DNA of 32,209 nucleotides from an uncultured Ruminococcus sp. (lineage in GTDB: Bacteria; Bacillota; Clostridia; Oscillospirales; CAG-272), in contig CACZOH010000130.1 in assembly GCA_902782785.1 (NCBI GenBank), forward strand, positions 1-32,209, given 5' to 3'. This document shows, one piece after another, positions 1 through 6,975 of this stretch. Made by a program: the position numbers and the translations under genes. The notes under the pieces are model-generated. The model saw only the letters and a list, made by a program, of their open reading frames with translations, had not been told where the DNA came from and did not search any database. Every line of letters begins with the position of its first letter. Position 1 is the first letter of the stretch.

Positions 1-1665
1 CACCCAGTTTGCAAAATACCAGTCTGAGCAGCACAGACAAGGTTTTGTACAGTACAGTGTATTCAGCCCCTTCGGCTGTCTTAAATGTGTGAAAACGAGG
101 AGCGAGCGCAGAAAATGAACGGCTTTTTCTTTGTATCTTTCGACACCGAAATTCTTATAAACGTAATAAAACGTGTTTGCGGCGGCTCCGGCGGCAAGCA
201 GATTGGGCGCGTGGAGCGGCGTTTCCCAGTAGTCACCGCCCTCCGGTCTTATCATATCCATACAGAAATCAAGCGCTTTTATCGCCGCGTCGTAGTATTT
301 CCCGTCGCCCGTCGCCTCATATATCTTTATAAGATCGAGCGCGGAGGTCGTGTTGAGATAAAGCGCCGTGTCGCCGGACAGCGCCATCGGGTCTATAAAC
401 GAGCGCGCGACTACAAAATCATCCTTTGCGTAATGGCGGCCGTCCGGATCGAAGCAAAACGCGCCGTCCTCTCTCTGCCAGCCGATTATCGTATCGCCTT
501 TTCTCCGTGCCGCTTCCGTATCGGGTTTGCGCGGCGCGGAATTTTCACCCGATACGGCTTTGATTTTGTCCGCAAGCTCAGACGCCGTCTTCTTTTCTCC
601 GTTTTCCTTTACGTATCTGTATAGGAAAGACGGAGGATTTTTTGAATAGTGGGAGCCCGCCTGCTCGTATCCGAAACCTTTTTCGGTATCGTACAGATTT
701 GTGTTATATGCGTCTGCGATCTTATCGAGCGCCTCATCAAGCGAAAACCTCGGTGACGGGGCGGGCATACCGTTATGTTTCACGTATTCAGCAAGCGCGT
801 CGACGGAGGTGCCTTTTCCCGTCAGGATGCAGGCGGAGAATCTGATCCTCTGTCCCTTGTGTATTTCGAACGGCGACGCGAAAAGCTTGTTTTCATCCGC
901 TTCCGTCTTCACGTCCGGGATCATCAGACCCAAAAGGCTGTTGTTTTGTCTTTCAAGCGAGTTCGGAGCGGCGAAAACGGGCTGACTGTAATATTCGTTA
1001 TAATTGAACCAGCGCGCGGCGGGAGTATCGAGACTGTATTCAACGGAAATATAATCTCCGCCGTACGACAGCGCCATCACGGGCGCGCCCACCTTGTTCG
1101 GGTGCGGGATCCTTCTGTCCGCCCACGGATCCTTGAAAAAGTCCGTACCGGAGCTCCATTCCTCGCCTACCGCCCAGTCTACGCCCGGAAGTATCGCGTC
1201 CGTTTTTTTCACGCCGTAATTTCCCTCTCCGCAGTAAAGCCAGAGAAAGCGCAGATATTCGGCGTAAACGTTATAATCCGAAAACAGCTCCGTTTCGACT
1301 GAGAGCCTTTTTTCTTTCAGCGCAAGGCTGACCGTTCCGTGCAGGACCGGCTTTTCAAAGGGATATCCTATCCACTTTTCAAAAGAAGTGTTTTTCAGTC
1401 TTTCCGCAGCGACGGATGACGACACGCTGAACTTATATCCGCACTCCGTCTTTTCATACGTTTCTGCTTCAAGCCTCATCGGTATATCCTGGTCACGCAG
1501 CTTAAGCTCACCCAGATTGTCAAGCACACCCATAAGCTTGCCGTCATTCGTGTAAATCTCGCCGAAGCACCAGCCGCTTATTCTTTTATAAAGCCTGACT
1601 CTGATATATTCGTTTTTTAATTCAAGCTCCTCGTTTGCAAAGGAAGCGCGTTTGTATTCAGGCAT
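1..1665 (-). CDS. Glycosidase-like protein, C-terminus missing at window edge
   Basis: The frame is open from the ATG at 1665 to base 1 without a stop, so at least 555 residues are visible and the gene continues off the left edge. There is no signal peptide, so the protein is probably cytosolic. Residues 1-300 look like a beta-rich, mutarotase-like domain. After about residue 325 the sequence becomes helical with Trp, Tyr and His-rich turns, including DPMALSGDTALYLN, YWETPLHAPNLLAAG and CCSDWYFANWV. This is the look of an (alpha/alpha)6-barrel carbohydrate-active enzyme. I do not recognise a named family, so substrate and catalytic residues are unknown. The start is supported by a GGAG site 6 nt upstream and by an 8-bp overlap (ATGCCTGA) with the end of the nucleosidase gene, which implies translational coupling. 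It is the last visible gene of the leftward rhamnosidase operon. Confidence is high for the gene and moderate for the fold. Confidence 0.8.
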   Translation of the reverse strand, partial: MPEYKRASFANEELELKNEYIRVRLYKRISGWCFGEIYTNDGKLMGVLDNLGELKLRDQDIPMRLEAETYEKTECGYKFSVSSSVAAERLKNTSFEKWIGYPFEKPVLHGTVSLALKEKRLSVETELFSDYNVYAEYLRFLWLYCGEGNYGVKKTDAILPGVDWAVGEEWSSGTDFFKDPWADRRIPHPNKVGAPVMALSYGGDYISVEYSLDTPAARWFNYNEYYSQPVFAAPNSLERQNNSLLGLMIPDVKTEADENKLFASPFEIHKGQRIRFSACILTGKGTSVDALAEYVKHNGMPAPSPRFSLDEALDKIADAYNTNLYDTEKGFGYEQAGSHYSKNPPSFLYRYVKENGEKKTASELADKIKAVSGENSAPRKPDTEAARRKGDTIIGWQREDGAFCFDPDGRHYAKDDFVVARSFIDPMALSGDTALYLNTTSALDLIKIYEATGDGKYYDAAIKALDFCMDMIRPEGGDYWETPLHAPNLLAAGAAANTFYYVYKNFGVERYKEKAVHFLRSLLVFTHLRQPKGLNTLYCTKPCLCCSDWYFANWV

Positions 1666-2356
1666 ATTGATCTCCGTATTTCTCAATGAATTTAAGCACC
1701 GCCGTGCTTGAAATATCAGCCGCTATACCGCGCAGAGTGTAGTAGTCGATCGCGGCGTCGCCCTCAGTCCCGTCCGACATAACGCGGCTTATGACGAACG
1801 GCGTTTCGTTGACGAAGCATACGTGAGCTATCGCACCGCTCTCCATATCGCAGACGAAGGCGCCGAAGGTATCAACTATGTATTTCTTTTTTTCGGGATC
1901 CGATATAAAGGAATCTCCCGTAGCTATCGTACATAATTTCGGTTTTTTATCTTTTCCGTAACACTTTATCAGCTGATTTGTCGCGTTTTTGTCCGCATCG
2001 AAATATATTTTGTTGATGCCGGATACGAGTCCGACGGGATCGCCTATAGGAGACGTATCCATATCGTGCTGTACGCATCTGTCAGCGACTGCGCAGTCAA
2101 GCTGTTTCAGATCGCCCGATAAGGAACCGGCGACGCCCGTATTTATTATAAGCTTCGGCGAATATCCGATAATCATCGTCTGCGTGCACATTGCCGCAAA
2201 TACCTTTCCCATGCCGCATACGGCGCATACGACTTTTTTATCCTTATACGTGCCCGTATAAAATGTTATACCGCCCTTTTTTTTCGTTTTTACGTTCTCG
2301 AGCTTTGATTTTATCAGGTCAAGCTCCAAATCCATTGCCGCAATGATCCCTATCAT
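1658..2356 (-). CDS. mtnN: 5'-methylthioadenosine/S-adenosylhomocysteine nucleosidase
   Basis: This 232-residue protein is a PNP/UDP-phosphorylase-fold nucleosidase, a family that removes adenine from methylthioadenosine, S-adenosylhomocysteine or 5'-deoxyadenosine in the cytosol. Its length is that of the family. By comparison with E. coli MTAN the catalytic set is present: Glu11 in AAMDLELD, Glu172 in CDMESGAIAHV, and Asp195 in VMSDGTEGD. The INTGVAGSL loop at 71-79 is also typical. A GGAGG site precedes the ATG by a few bases. It lies 18 bp after the surface-protein gene and overlaps the next gene by 8 bp, so it is read with rhamnosidase and glycosidase genes. That is unusual company for a SAM-recycling enzyme. 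A relative specialised for another nucleoside or N-glycoside is possible, but the conserved triad favours ordinary MTAN chemistry. Confidence 0.9.
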   Translation of the reverse strand: MIGIIAAMDLELDLIKSKLENVKTKKKGGITFYTGTYKDKKVVCAVCGMGKVFAAMCTQTMIIGYSPKLIINTGVAGSLSGDLKQLDCAVADRCVQHDMDTSPIGDPVGLVSGINKIYFDADKNATNQLIKCYGKDKKPKLCTIATGDSFISDPEKKKYIVDTFGAFVCDMESGAIAHVCFVNETPFVISRVMSDGTEGDAAIDYYTLRGIAADISSTAVLKFIEKYGDQYA

Positions 2357-2374
2357 ATTATCCTCCGTTTTCGT

Positions 2375-4111
2375 TTATTTTCCGCGTTTTACGTTTTTCT
2401 TTTTCTTTCCGCCTTTCGCCGCTAAATACGCGGTGAAGCCCGCTGCAGCCGCAACCGGAAGAGCGAGTATCGCGGCGTATATCAGGATTGAAAATCCGCT
2501 GTTCTCCGTATTGTCGGAGACGAGTATCACCGTATCGGGCGATACTGCGTTTCCGTAAACCGTTCCGTTCACCGTTTTCTGTTCAGCTACCGCCAGACCG
2601 CCGTTTGCGTTTACGGAAAGTATCTTTACGGTCTTATTATCGTAGCCTTTTATTTTTATCTCCGTCGTATGCGCTATCGCTCCGTCTTCATATACGAATT
2701 TTACGGCGCCTATGACCTTGTTTGAGGTCATATCTATGTCGCTTTCGGAGAGTATCCGCTCCACCGTTTTATCTGTCACGGACGTTATCTGTATATCGCC
2801 GTTTTCCGCCGATACTGAAACGGATTCGATGCCTTTGATTTTCGAGCAGTCAAATTCAATGCTGTATATTTTTGACGAATCCGCCGTTTCGCCGGACGTA
2901 TCCTCTTCTCTCGGCGTATTTCCGCTTTTTTCCCTGACGGAGATATAAAAGATCTTTTCATAATCGCCGTCAGCCGCGCCGTCGACGACACGCGCTTTTA
3001 CCGTTACCGTTCCGGGCTTGTACGCAACGAGCGTTCTGCCGTTCAGCTCTGCGAGACAGCCTCCGTCGTTTTCTATGCTCCACAAAACGGCGGTCTTCGT
3101 CGCGTTGGACGGATATACGGTGCTGTGAAGCACGGCGTTTTCCGATACCGTCACCGTATCTGTCGAAAGCTCTATATCGGATATTGCAGAAAACGGCTCG
3201 GAAACGGTCAGCTTGATCCTTGCGGAAGATACGCCGCCGCACACGCAGTAAAGAAAAAACTCATCCGCTTTATCCGTCGGTACGTTATACACACTTCCCG
3301 TGACGTTCTGTATTCTTGTTCCCTCATCCGTCTGTCCGTACGCTTTGTACCACGCATACGTGTCGTCCGTTATATCAAGGGTAAACGCGTTTACGGTAAG
3401 CGTTTCACCCGTTATAACGCTGAATTTGTTTGCGTTAAGATAAATCACGGAAACGGAATTGTCTATAACGGCGTTTATGATCTTTGTACTCAGGCTCGCC
3501 TCGCCCTTTTCTATTTCCGCGATGTATCTGAATTCGCCCGGCGCCGCGTCCGGATCGTTTTCCGTTATTACCGATGCGGGAGTGAATTCGAGTATCGCTA
3601 TATCCTTTATGTTAACTCCGTAATCGCCGTATTTAGCGAAATAGTTCAAAAGATACTTTTTTACGTCTTCTTTTGTGTTTGCAATATTCATGTGCACCGT
3701 GACCGCAGACGCTTCTATCTCGTTTTTCACCGCGGTAAGCGTCGCCAGATCGGGGTCGTTCGGCGTTATTCTGATCGAAGAAGCGGTAATTCCCGCGGAA
3801 TTGTACGCTATGAGCGTGATTACGTGCTCAAGCCCGCCCGAAAGCCCGGTAAGAGTTGCAGACGATGCGGAGGACGGAAGCGTGACCGCCGATATGACCG
3901 TATCTGGTACGGCTGATAAGGAATAGGTTATCTCGTATTTTTCTATTTCCGCTCCGTTTCCGTTCGCGCTCCACGTAAGATACGCCGAATAATCTCCCGC
4001 AACGCCCGAAAACTCTATCGCGGGCGCTTTTTCGTAGTATTCGTCGCCCGCGTATACCGCCGTTGTTAAGACCGCAAGGATAATAAGAACGGCGGCAAAA
4101 GCCTTTTTCAC
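2375..4111 (-). CDS. Membrane-anchored surface protein with FnIII and Ig-like (BIG2) domains
   Basis: This 578-residue protein has a Sec signal peptide (about 1-20, ending TAVYA), a fibronectin type III-like domain (about 28-116, with YLTWSANG and YEITYSL), a mixed middle region, an Ig-like stretch (about 225-302) and a BIG2-like domain (about 308-392, with LSTDTVTVSENAVL and YKPGTVTVKARV). The C-terminus has a membrane helix (about 539-563) and a basic tail, KGGKKKKNVKRGK, that would stop transfer and leave the bulk outside the cell. I see no catalytic motif, so a binding or display role is inferred. The start is GTG: the bases GTGA at 4111-4108 are also the TGA stop of the rhamnosidase gene, and a strong AGGAGGG lies about 7 nt upstream, inside that gene. 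This is strong translational coupling of a surface protein to a cytosolic glycosidase. Confidence 0.8.
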   Translation of the reverse strand: MKKAFAAVLIILAVLTTAVYAGDEYYEKAPAIEFSGVAGDYSAYLTWSANGNGAEIEKYEITYSLSAVPDTVISAVTLPSSASSATLTGLSGGLEHVITLIAYNSAGITASSIRITPNDPDLATLTAVKNEIEASAVTVHMNIANTKEDVKKYLLNYFAKYGDYGVNIKDIAILEFTPASVITENDPDAAPGEFRYIAEIEKGEASLSTKIINAVIDNSVSVIYLNANKFSVITGETLTVNAFTLDITDDTYAWYKAYGQTDEGTRIQNVTGSVYNVPTDKADEFFLYCVCGGVSSARIKLTVSEPFSAISDIELSTDTVTVSENAVLHSTVYPSNATKTAVLWSIENDGGCLAELNGRTLVAYKPGTVTVKARVVDGAADGDYEKIFYISVREKSGNTPREEDTSGETADSSKIYSIEFDCSKIKGIESVSVSAENGDIQITSVTDKTVERILSESDIDMTSNKVIGAVKFVYEDGAIAHTTEIKIKGYDNKTVKILSVNANGGLAVAEQKTVNGTVYGNAVSPDTVILVSDNTENSGFSILIYAAILALPVAAAAGFTAYLAAKGGKKKKNVKRGK

Positions 4112-6792
4112 GTTATACCCTCCTTCTCCGCTGTTTTAAAGTTGTAGCTGCCCGAGGAAAGCTCGGTTTTCTCGGTTATTTTCGTATATCCCTTTTTGTT
4201 GAATATATAAAGCCCGCTGTCCGGCTCTATTCTCGCTTTTGTGTTTACCGGGACGGTCAGAGACAGATCGAATCCGCCGTCCGTTTTCCTCCATTCCGAT
4301 CTTATAAGTCCGGATGCGCTCCTGTAAGAACCCGAAGCCCTGTCAAGACGCCTGTCCGTATAGGGCCTGTAGGAAAAGACGGAATAGCCGGGTGAAAGCG
4401 GTTTTATGCCGAGCATATATTCGTAAAACCATTCGTAACAGCTGCCGAGAGAATAGTGATTGAAGGAATTCATCCCCACGTCGCCGAAACCGTTTTCCTT
4501 CGTATAGCTGTTCCAGCGTTCCCAAACGGTAGTCGCGCCGTTTTTAACGGAATAAAGCCACGACGGATAAGTGTCCTTCAGAAGGATCCCGTACGCAGTC
4601 TCCGCGTGACCGTTGTCGCACAGCACGGGCAAAAGGCAGCTGACGCCGACAAATCCCGTCTGCAGATGTCCGTCCGCCTCGTCTATCTTCCTTAAAAGGT
4701 GATCGACCGCGTTTTTCTTTGCTTCTCCCGTCACGAGCCCGAATCTGAGAGCCAGAACGTAACAGCACTGCGTATCGCCCTTTATCCTGTCCTCGTCCTC
4801 AAGATACTCTTCTCTGAAAGCCTCCGCGATTTTATCAAATTCGGATCTGTAATACGCGGCTTTGTTTTCGTCGCCGAGTATTTCCGCGTATTCCGACAAC
4901 AGCTTTGCGTCGTACGCGAGAAAAGCCGTTGCGAGAACGTCCTTCGGCGTTTTCTCGTTTACGGAAAGCCAGTCGCCGTAGCCGAAATCGGGACGCAGAT
5001 AATTTCTTGTTGTGCTGACGAGCATTTTATAATATTTCTCCGCAAACGGAAGCATATCGCCGATAAACCTCTTATCCCCGTACATTCTGTACGCGGTATA
5101 AGGGATAACGAAGATCGCGTCGCCCCAAGCGGCGTTGCCGTTGCCGACAAGGTCCGCGCCGTTGTCCCATTTTATCATCGGAGCTATATCCGTAACGGAG
5201 CCGTTCGGCTTCTGCGCGTCAACTATATCGCGCAGATATTTTTTATAGAACTCCGCGCAGTCCATACCGTAGCAGGCGGATTTGCAGAACACCTGCGCGT
5301 CGCCGGTCCAGCCGAGGCGCTCGTCGCGCTGCGGGCAGTCAGTCGGAAGGCTGAAAAAGTTGCCTCTGTGTCCCCACGTTATATTGGATATAAGCTTGTT
5401 AAGAGACGCGTTCGAGGTGGCGACGGTACCCGTCGTTTCGCAGGAGGAATAAAGAACGTGTCCCGTTATATCGTCGGTTTCCGGCTTATAGTCAAGTCCG
5501 TCAAGCTCAACGTATCGGAAGCCGTGGAACGTGAAGCGCGGATAGTATTCATCGTCGTATCCGCGGCAGATATACGTGTCCGTCTGCTGAGCGCTGCGGA
5601 GGTTTGCGGTATATAACGTGCCTTCGTCTCCGTCGCAGCCGCGCTCGCCTTTTTTCGCGTCGTTCAGCATTTCTCCGTGTCTTACGGTTATCCTCGTTCC
5701 TTCCTTGCAGTGAAGCTTTACCGATACGGAGCCGACCATGTTCTGACCCATATCGACGACGTACTTTCCGCCGACTTCGTTTACGGAAACGGGCTTTATC
5801 CGCATCATTTCCTTTACGTCCGGTCCCGTCGCCGAAAGCAGCTTTGTCCCGTATAAAAACGACGCGCGGTATGAAACGGCTCTGACGCCGTCTTTCCGCG
5901 TCTTCGTAAACGCGTCCTTATCGGAGAGCCTTTTATCGCAGAACTCTCCGTTCTGGTTGTCGGTAAAGATATACTCGGACGATACGCATTCCCAGCTTCC
6001 GTCCGTGAACAGCTCGTCGCACGCGCCGTCATCATAGATAATGCGGAAATACGCGGAAAGCGCGGTCTTGTCTCCGAATCTGCCTCTGCCTAACGAGGAC
6101 AGATTTGATTTATACCATCCGTCGCCTACAGCCGCGCCGACGGTATTGTCCCCGCTTTTGAAATATTTCGTCACGTCGTAGAATTTATACTGAAGCGTTT
6201 TGTGATAATCAGTAAACCCGGGCAGAAATCTTGAATTTCCGACGGTTTTGCCGTTTATATAAAACTCGAATATACCGAGAGCGGTGACGTACAGATATAC
6301 GGACGCGATCTTCTTGTCAAGGTTTATATTGCGGCGGAATATCGGCGCGGGAAGACCTCCTCTTCCCTCCGCTTCTTTATCCTGCTTCAGATATCCGTCC
6401 GGCGCGGTTATAAAGCTGTTTGACAGCTTAAGCGTATCTCCTATACCCGTGGCAAAAACGCCTATACCGCTTTTTATCGCTCTTTCGGACACCATTGCGT
6501 AGATCTTGAAATAATATACGGTCGCGTAAAGAAGCGGTTTGCCGTTATATTCTATATCCGTGATATCCGACGAATACACGACGCCGGAATTATACATATT
6601 ACCTACACCGTCGGACGCAAGCTCGTAAGTTGAGCTGACGATGAGCTTATAATAGCTGACGTTTATATTCTCGCCGTTTCCGTCGACAAGGAAAGAAAAA
6701 TGCGGTTTGTTCGTATTGATGCAGTATATATCGTCCTTTATCTTATCGGACAGGGCGGGCATATGCTCGCAGTAAAGCTCCGTTATTTTCAT
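4108..6792 (-). CDS. Alpha-L-rhamnosidase, GH78, cytosolic
   Basis: GH78 enzymes hydrolyse terminal alpha-L-rhamnose from glycans and plant glycosides by an inverting mechanism. This 894-residue protein has the full family layout: an N-terminal FnIII-like region, a rhamnose-binding beta domain (about 140-300, with FEFYINGKTVG and GFTDYHKTLQY), a concanavalin-like domain, the (alpha/alpha)6 barrel and a C-terminal beta domain. The family motif PTDCPQRDERLGWTGDAQ carries the presumed general acid Glu491, and TTVWERWNS carries the presumed base Glu758. There is no signal peptide, so it should act on imported rhamnosides or short oligosaccharides. It is the first gene of the leftward operon. An AAGGGAG site lies about 11 nt before the ATG, and a sigma-A promoter lies 47 bp upstream. 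A second GH78, which is a lipoprotein, sits in the divergent operon. The exact linkage cannot be read from sequence. Confidence 0.93.
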   Translation of the reverse strand: MKITELYCEHMPALSDKIKDDIYCINTNKPHFSFLVDGNGENINVSYYKLIVSSTYELASDGVGNMYNSGVVYSSDITDIEYNGKPLLYATVYYFKIYAMVSERAIKSGIGVFATGIGDTLKLSNSFITAPDGYLKQDKEAEGRGGLPAPIFRRNINLDKKIASVYLYVTALGIFEFYINGKTVGNSRFLPGFTDYHKTLQYKFYDVTKYFKSGDNTVGAAVGDGWYKSNLSSLGRGRFGDKTALSAYFRIIYDDGACDELFTDGSWECVSSEYIFTDNQNGEFCDKRLSDKDAFTKTRKDGVRAVSYRASFLYGTKLLSATGPDVKEMMRIKPVSVNEVGGKYVVDMGQNMVGSVSVKLHCKEGTRITVRHGEMLNDAKKGERGCDGDEGTLYTANLRSAQQTDTYICRGYDDEYYPRFTFHGFRYVELDGLDYKPETDDITGHVLYSSCETTGTVATSNASLNKLISNITWGHRGNFFSLPTDCPQRDERLGWTGDAQVFCKSACYGMDCAEFYKKYLRDIVDAQKPNGSVTDIAPMIKWDNGADLVGNGNAAWGDAIFVIPYTAYRMYGDKRFIGDMLPFAEKYYKMLVSTTRNYLRPDFGYGDWLSVNEKTPKDVLATAFLAYDAKLLSEYAEILGDENKAAYYRSEFDKIAEAFREEYLEDEDRIKGDTQCCYVLALRFGLVTGEAKKNAVDHLLRKIDEADGHLQTGFVGVSCLLPVLCDNGHAETAYGILLKDTYPSWLYSVKNGATTVWERWNSYTKENGFGDVGMNSFNHYSLGSCYEWFYEYMLGIKPLSPGYSVFSYRPYTDRRLDRASGSYRSASGLIRSEWRKTDGGFDLSLTVPVNTKARIEPDSGLYIFNKKGYTKITEKTELSSGSYNFKTAEKEGIT

Positions 6793-6838
6793 AAAAACTC
6801 AGTCTCCCTTTAATTCGGCGTAAATTTCTTCATATTAC

Positions 6839-6867
6839 AGTATAACACATTTTTTTTAAAAATACAA
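6839..6867 (-). promoter_or_regulatory. Sigma-A promoter of the leftward GH78 operon
   Basis: On the minus strand TTGTAT (6867-6862) is followed after 17 bp by TATACT (6844-6839), about 47 bp before the GH78 start codon. A second TTGTAT lies 13 bp further upstream on the same strand, giving a direct repeat next to the -35 that could bind an activator. Confidence 0.7.
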
Positions 6868-6911
6868 GTCATTTATACAAATATAATTACATTAAGTTTA
6901 TACGATTTTCA

Positions 6912-6940
6912 TTGAAAAAAACATTTGTTTATGTTATATT
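6912..6940 (+). promoter_or_regulatory. Sigma-A promoter of the ABC transporter/GH78 operon
   Basis: TTGAAA (6912-6917), a 17-bp spacer and TATATT (6935-6940), preceded by an extended -10 TG at 6932-6933. The predicted transcript would begin near 6947. This places an upstream in-frame ATG at 6925 outside the mRNA and supports translation from 6976. The promoter lies back to back with the leftward one, about 45 bp apart. Confidence 0.75.
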
Positions 6941-6975
6941 TAAAGTGGCAATACATAACAAAGAAAGGGCTTAAT

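Noticed and set aside
85..1302. Several plus-strand reading frames at the left end
   Set aside because: They run opposite to a single minus-strand frame open across the whole stretch with a coherent glycosidase-like sequence, a ribosome site and operon overlap. The plus frames give Arg-rich, structureless products.
3125..3916. Long plus-strand frame (263 codons) opposite the surface protein gene
   Set aside because: The Arg/Tyr/Val-rich product has no recognisable motif or ribosome site. It is a by-product of codon bias on the coding strand.
4699..5616. 305-codon plus-strand frame opposite GH78
   Set aside because: It lies entirely inside a clear GH78 gene with both catalytic motifs. The antisense product shows no family features.
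6925..6975. Upstream ATG for the first ABC-FtsX gene
   Set aside because: It lies within the promoter, before the predicted transcription start, and has no ribosome site. The ATG at 6976 has one and gives the usual ATPase N-terminus.
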